In this document: positions 32,290-33,438 of the stretch, in pieces
Layout: each line of letters begins with the position of its first letter
Position numbering within the stretch: position 1 is the first letter of the stretch
Virus record (IMG/VR): IMGVR_UViG_3300006923_000077
Coordinates: 1 to 33,438 of that record
Reading direction: 5' to 3' (one strand)
Origin: a virus
DNA: 33,438 nucleotides
Position numbers and translations under genes: made by a program
The notes under the pieces: generated by a model
The model's input: the letters and a program-made list of their open reading frames with translations, nothing else
Databases searched by the model: none
Told to the model about the DNA's origin: nothing

Positions 32290-32711
32290 TAGATTGGGTC
32301 CTCGATTTCTTCAAGACTTACAAGCAACCGAATCAAACGAAAGAGAATCTTGTTCTGTTGCTTCAGTACCAGTTTAACATGGTCAACTGACGCGATTGCC
32401 TCGACCTCGGCATCGGTCGGTACTGCATCAATTAGTGGTTTAATTATTGCCGCTAGTTTTTTGTTTGTGTACTCAGGGTCGGGCGTGTAGGACTCAACCA
32501 AGGCGTCGAGTTGTTCTTTCTCTGCCCTAGTTAAATCCCGAATCGTAAGCACGTCGAAGTCGCTAATTACCGGCGGGTTTTCTGGGTTTTTTGGGTCTGC
32601 CGTTCCTCGCCCATTTAATCCGTTAAGGATGCCGACAAAACCAAGGTGTTCTTCTATCTCTTCGAGTAAGAAAGAAGCACCCCAGTTGTTGTTGTATGTG
32701 TATTTAGGCAC
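32289..32711 (-). CDS. Hypothetical protein, 140 aa, possibly fibre-associated
   Basis: The product begins MPKYTYNNNWGASFLLEEIE and has a helical C-terminal half (NKKLAAIIKPLIDAVPTD, VKLVLKQQNKILFRLIRLLVSLEEI) that could form a coiled coil. It is directly coupled to the beta-sandwich gene. Such helical partners next to fibre genes sometimes act as assembly helpers, but nothing here proves it. No family recognised. Confidence 0.6.
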   Translation of the reverse strand: MPKYTYNNNWGASFLLEEIEEHLGFVGILNGLNGRGTADPKNPENPPVISDFDVLTIRDLTRAEKEQLDALVESYTPDPEYTNKKLAAIIKPLIDAVPTDAEVEAIASVDHVKLVLKQQNKILFRLIRLLVSLEEIEDPI

Positions 32712-32726
32712 TATTTAGCCCTCCCC

Positions 32727-33011
32727 TTATCTTCGGGAAACCCCAAAGGACAAGTTGGTAGTAGACGACAAAGTCTTCCCTCGGATCTCCTTGATCCCGG
32801 TAGGACTCGACTTCAAATAGACTCGCCCGCCTGGGGGAATCTGGAGGAAGTCACCCGAGTTGTGTAGATTGGGACAGTAGATCTGGGCTGCGATAGTCTC
32901 AGAGATGGCGACTTCGAGGTAGACCTCAGAAGCTCCCGCAGCAAGAACAAAGAATGGTGCGACGTCTGACGTAGTGGTCAGTGCCGCTACCCCTGCTGAT
33001 ATATCAGCCAT
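32727..33011 (-). CDS. Small beta-rich virion-type protein, 94 aa
   Basis: The 94-residue product (begins MADISAGVAALTTTSDVAPF) is mainly beta with IPPGGRVYLKSSPTGIKEIRGKTLSS near the end, a pattern seen in small capsid-associated proteins. It is the first gene after a strong terminator and has a hairpin over its ribosome binding site, so it is separately controlled. It may be a head decoration or minor head protein. The family is not certain. Confidence 0.6.
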   Translation of the reverse strand: MADISAGVAALTTTSDVAPFFVLAAGASEVYLEVAISETIAAQIYCPNLHNSGDFLQIPPGGRVYLKSSPTGIKEIRGKTLSSTTNLSFGVSRR

Positions 33012-33017
33012 GGGATT

Positions 33018-33033
33018 TCTCCTAATATTAGGA
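33018..33033 (-). promoter_or_regulatory. Hairpin covering the ribosome binding site of the 94-aa gene
   Basis: The minus strand reads TCCTA-ATAT-TAGGA followed by GA. The AGGAG of the ribosome binding site, seven bases before the ATG, is the 3' arm of the stem. It belongs to the same hairpin family as 3325-3344 and 26634-26658. Pairing would hide the ribosome binding site. Confidence 0.6.
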
Positions 33034-33041
33034 TTGTGTAC

Positions 33042-33070
33042 AAAAAAACCCGCCTAGGAATCTAGACAGG
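33042..33070 (-). terminator. Strong Rho-independent terminator
   Basis: On the minus strand CCTGTCTAG pairs with CTAGGCGGG (nine pairs including two G-U) around ATTC and is followed at once by seven T. It ends the unit that holds the 52- and 28-residue genes. Only 30 bases remain before the next start codon, so no separate promoter fits between them. Confidence 0.9.
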
Positions 33071-33100
33071 CTTTCATTTTAGCACTAGGAAAGAGGGATG

Positions 33101-33259
33101 CTACAGGTGTTTTTTGCCTTCTTGGGGGTTAATAAACAGTGCGAGTCCCCGCTCTGATCGTAGATCAAGGCGTTCCCAGTCTCCTAAGAGCTTCTTGATT
33201 GTCTTCTGCTCCCCGGACCTCCTGGTATCGTGGATCAATACCAGAGGAGCTAATTGCAT
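33101..33259 (-). CDS. Small hypothetical protein, 52 aa
   Basis: From ATG 33259 (AAGG six bases upstream) the frame gives MQLAPLVLIHDTRRSGEQKT... ending GKKHL, 52 residues, basic in the middle, without membrane segment. It lies in a stretch otherwise free of long frames and ends 31 bases before the strong terminator, a sensible position for a real gene. An inverted repeat (TGGTAT...ATACCA) lies inside its 5' end. No family recognised. Confidence 0.5.
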   Translation of the reverse strand: MQLAPLVLIHDTRRSGEQKTIKKLLGDWERLDLRSERGLALFINPQEGKKHL

Positions 33260-33331
33260 TGCAACCTTTGTAGTGTGATACCGGCTGCAGTGGATCAGTC
33301 CTTTTAGTCTGAGTCAGTTCTACGTGGACAC

Positions 33332-33418
33332 TCACAAGTAAATATCTCCAATCACCATCCCTAAAGGTATCCCCACTAAACCACCAATAACTAATCCAAT
33401 TAACAAAGTAAGTAGCAT
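33332..33418 (-). CDS. Very small single-span membrane protein, 28 aa
   Basis: A strong ribosome binding site (GGAGG, 33432-33428) lies nine bases before ATG 33418. The frame gives one hydrophobic helix with a glycine-zipper spacing (LIGLVIGGLVGIPLGMVIG) and a short DIYL end. It has no cysteine. Such peptides can be holin-like, superinfection or membrane-modifying factors. The function is not known. Between this gene and the 52-residue gene (33260-33331) I see no other feature. Confidence 0.5.
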   Translation of the reverse strand: MLLTLLIGLVIGGLVGIPLGMVIGDIYL

Positions 33419-33438
33419 CTCATTTTTCCTCCGGGTTA

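Noticed and set aside
33101-33331. A tRNA gene in the gap near the right edge
   Set aside because: The inverted repeats there do not form a cloverleaf, and no T-loop GGTTCGANTCC pattern is present.

Overview
The window is part of the genome of a tailed double-stranded DNA bacteriophage, most likely a siphovirus with a long flexible tail (or a prophage or assembled viral contig of one). All credible genes lie on the minus strand and are packed tightly, often joined by ATGA, TAATG or TGATG overlaps, so the map reads from right to left. The evidence for a siphovirus is a tape measure protein of 1339 residues, a tail tube protein, an overlapping pair of tail assembly chaperone frames just upstream of the tape measure, and a set of head-to-tail joining proteins. 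Terminase, portal, major capsid and lysis genes are not seen and presumably lie beyond the right edge or elsewhere. Promoters look like bacterial sigma-70 sites and Shine-Dalgarno sequences are common, so the host is a bacterium. I cannot name it from the sequence.

Region by region in the direction of transcription: (1) 33418 to 33042 holds two tiny genes and a strong terminator. (2) 33011 to 27622 holds a small virion-like protein, a 140-residue protein, a three-repeat beta-sandwich protein, a 933-residue repetitive fibre-like protein and two small repeat or beta-rich proteins. Their place upstream of the head-completion genes is unusual for tail fibres. (3) 27607 to 26426 is a GT9-like glycosyltransferase that seems to have its own promoter, as a moron would. 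(4) 26421 to 21590 is the connector, head-closure, tail-completion, tail-tube and chaperone module. (5) 21589 to 8967 is the tape measure, distal tail and baseplate-like genes, interrupted by a GT-A glycosyltransferase, a small cysteine-rich protein, an HNH endonuclease and a GT4 glycosyltransferase fused to a methyltransferase. (6) 8953 to 1 is a replication module: a probable initiation protein, DnaC-like loader, DnaB-like helicase, four small unknown proteins, DnaG-like primase, single-stranded DNA-binding protein, family A DNA polymerase, DNA methyltransferase and an SF2 helicase cut by the left edge.

The replication genes together make a nearly self-sufficient replisome. A strong promoter (8961-8990) sits exactly seven bases before the first replication start codon, which predicts a leaderless transcript. 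The DNA-binding protein gene is framed by its own promoter and terminator.

The most striking structure is at 12.6-13.3 kb. The HNH endonuclease gene is flanked on both sides by the same 14-residue glycosyltransferase N-terminus, written with different synonymous codons. In both copies the continuation of the glycosyltransferase lies in the +1 frame. A small family of near-identical hairpins (TCCTA, four-base loop, TAGGAGA) recurs at three distant sites: a terminator, the inside of a gene and a ribosome binding site. The DNA polymerase carries a four-cysteine insert in its polymerase domain.
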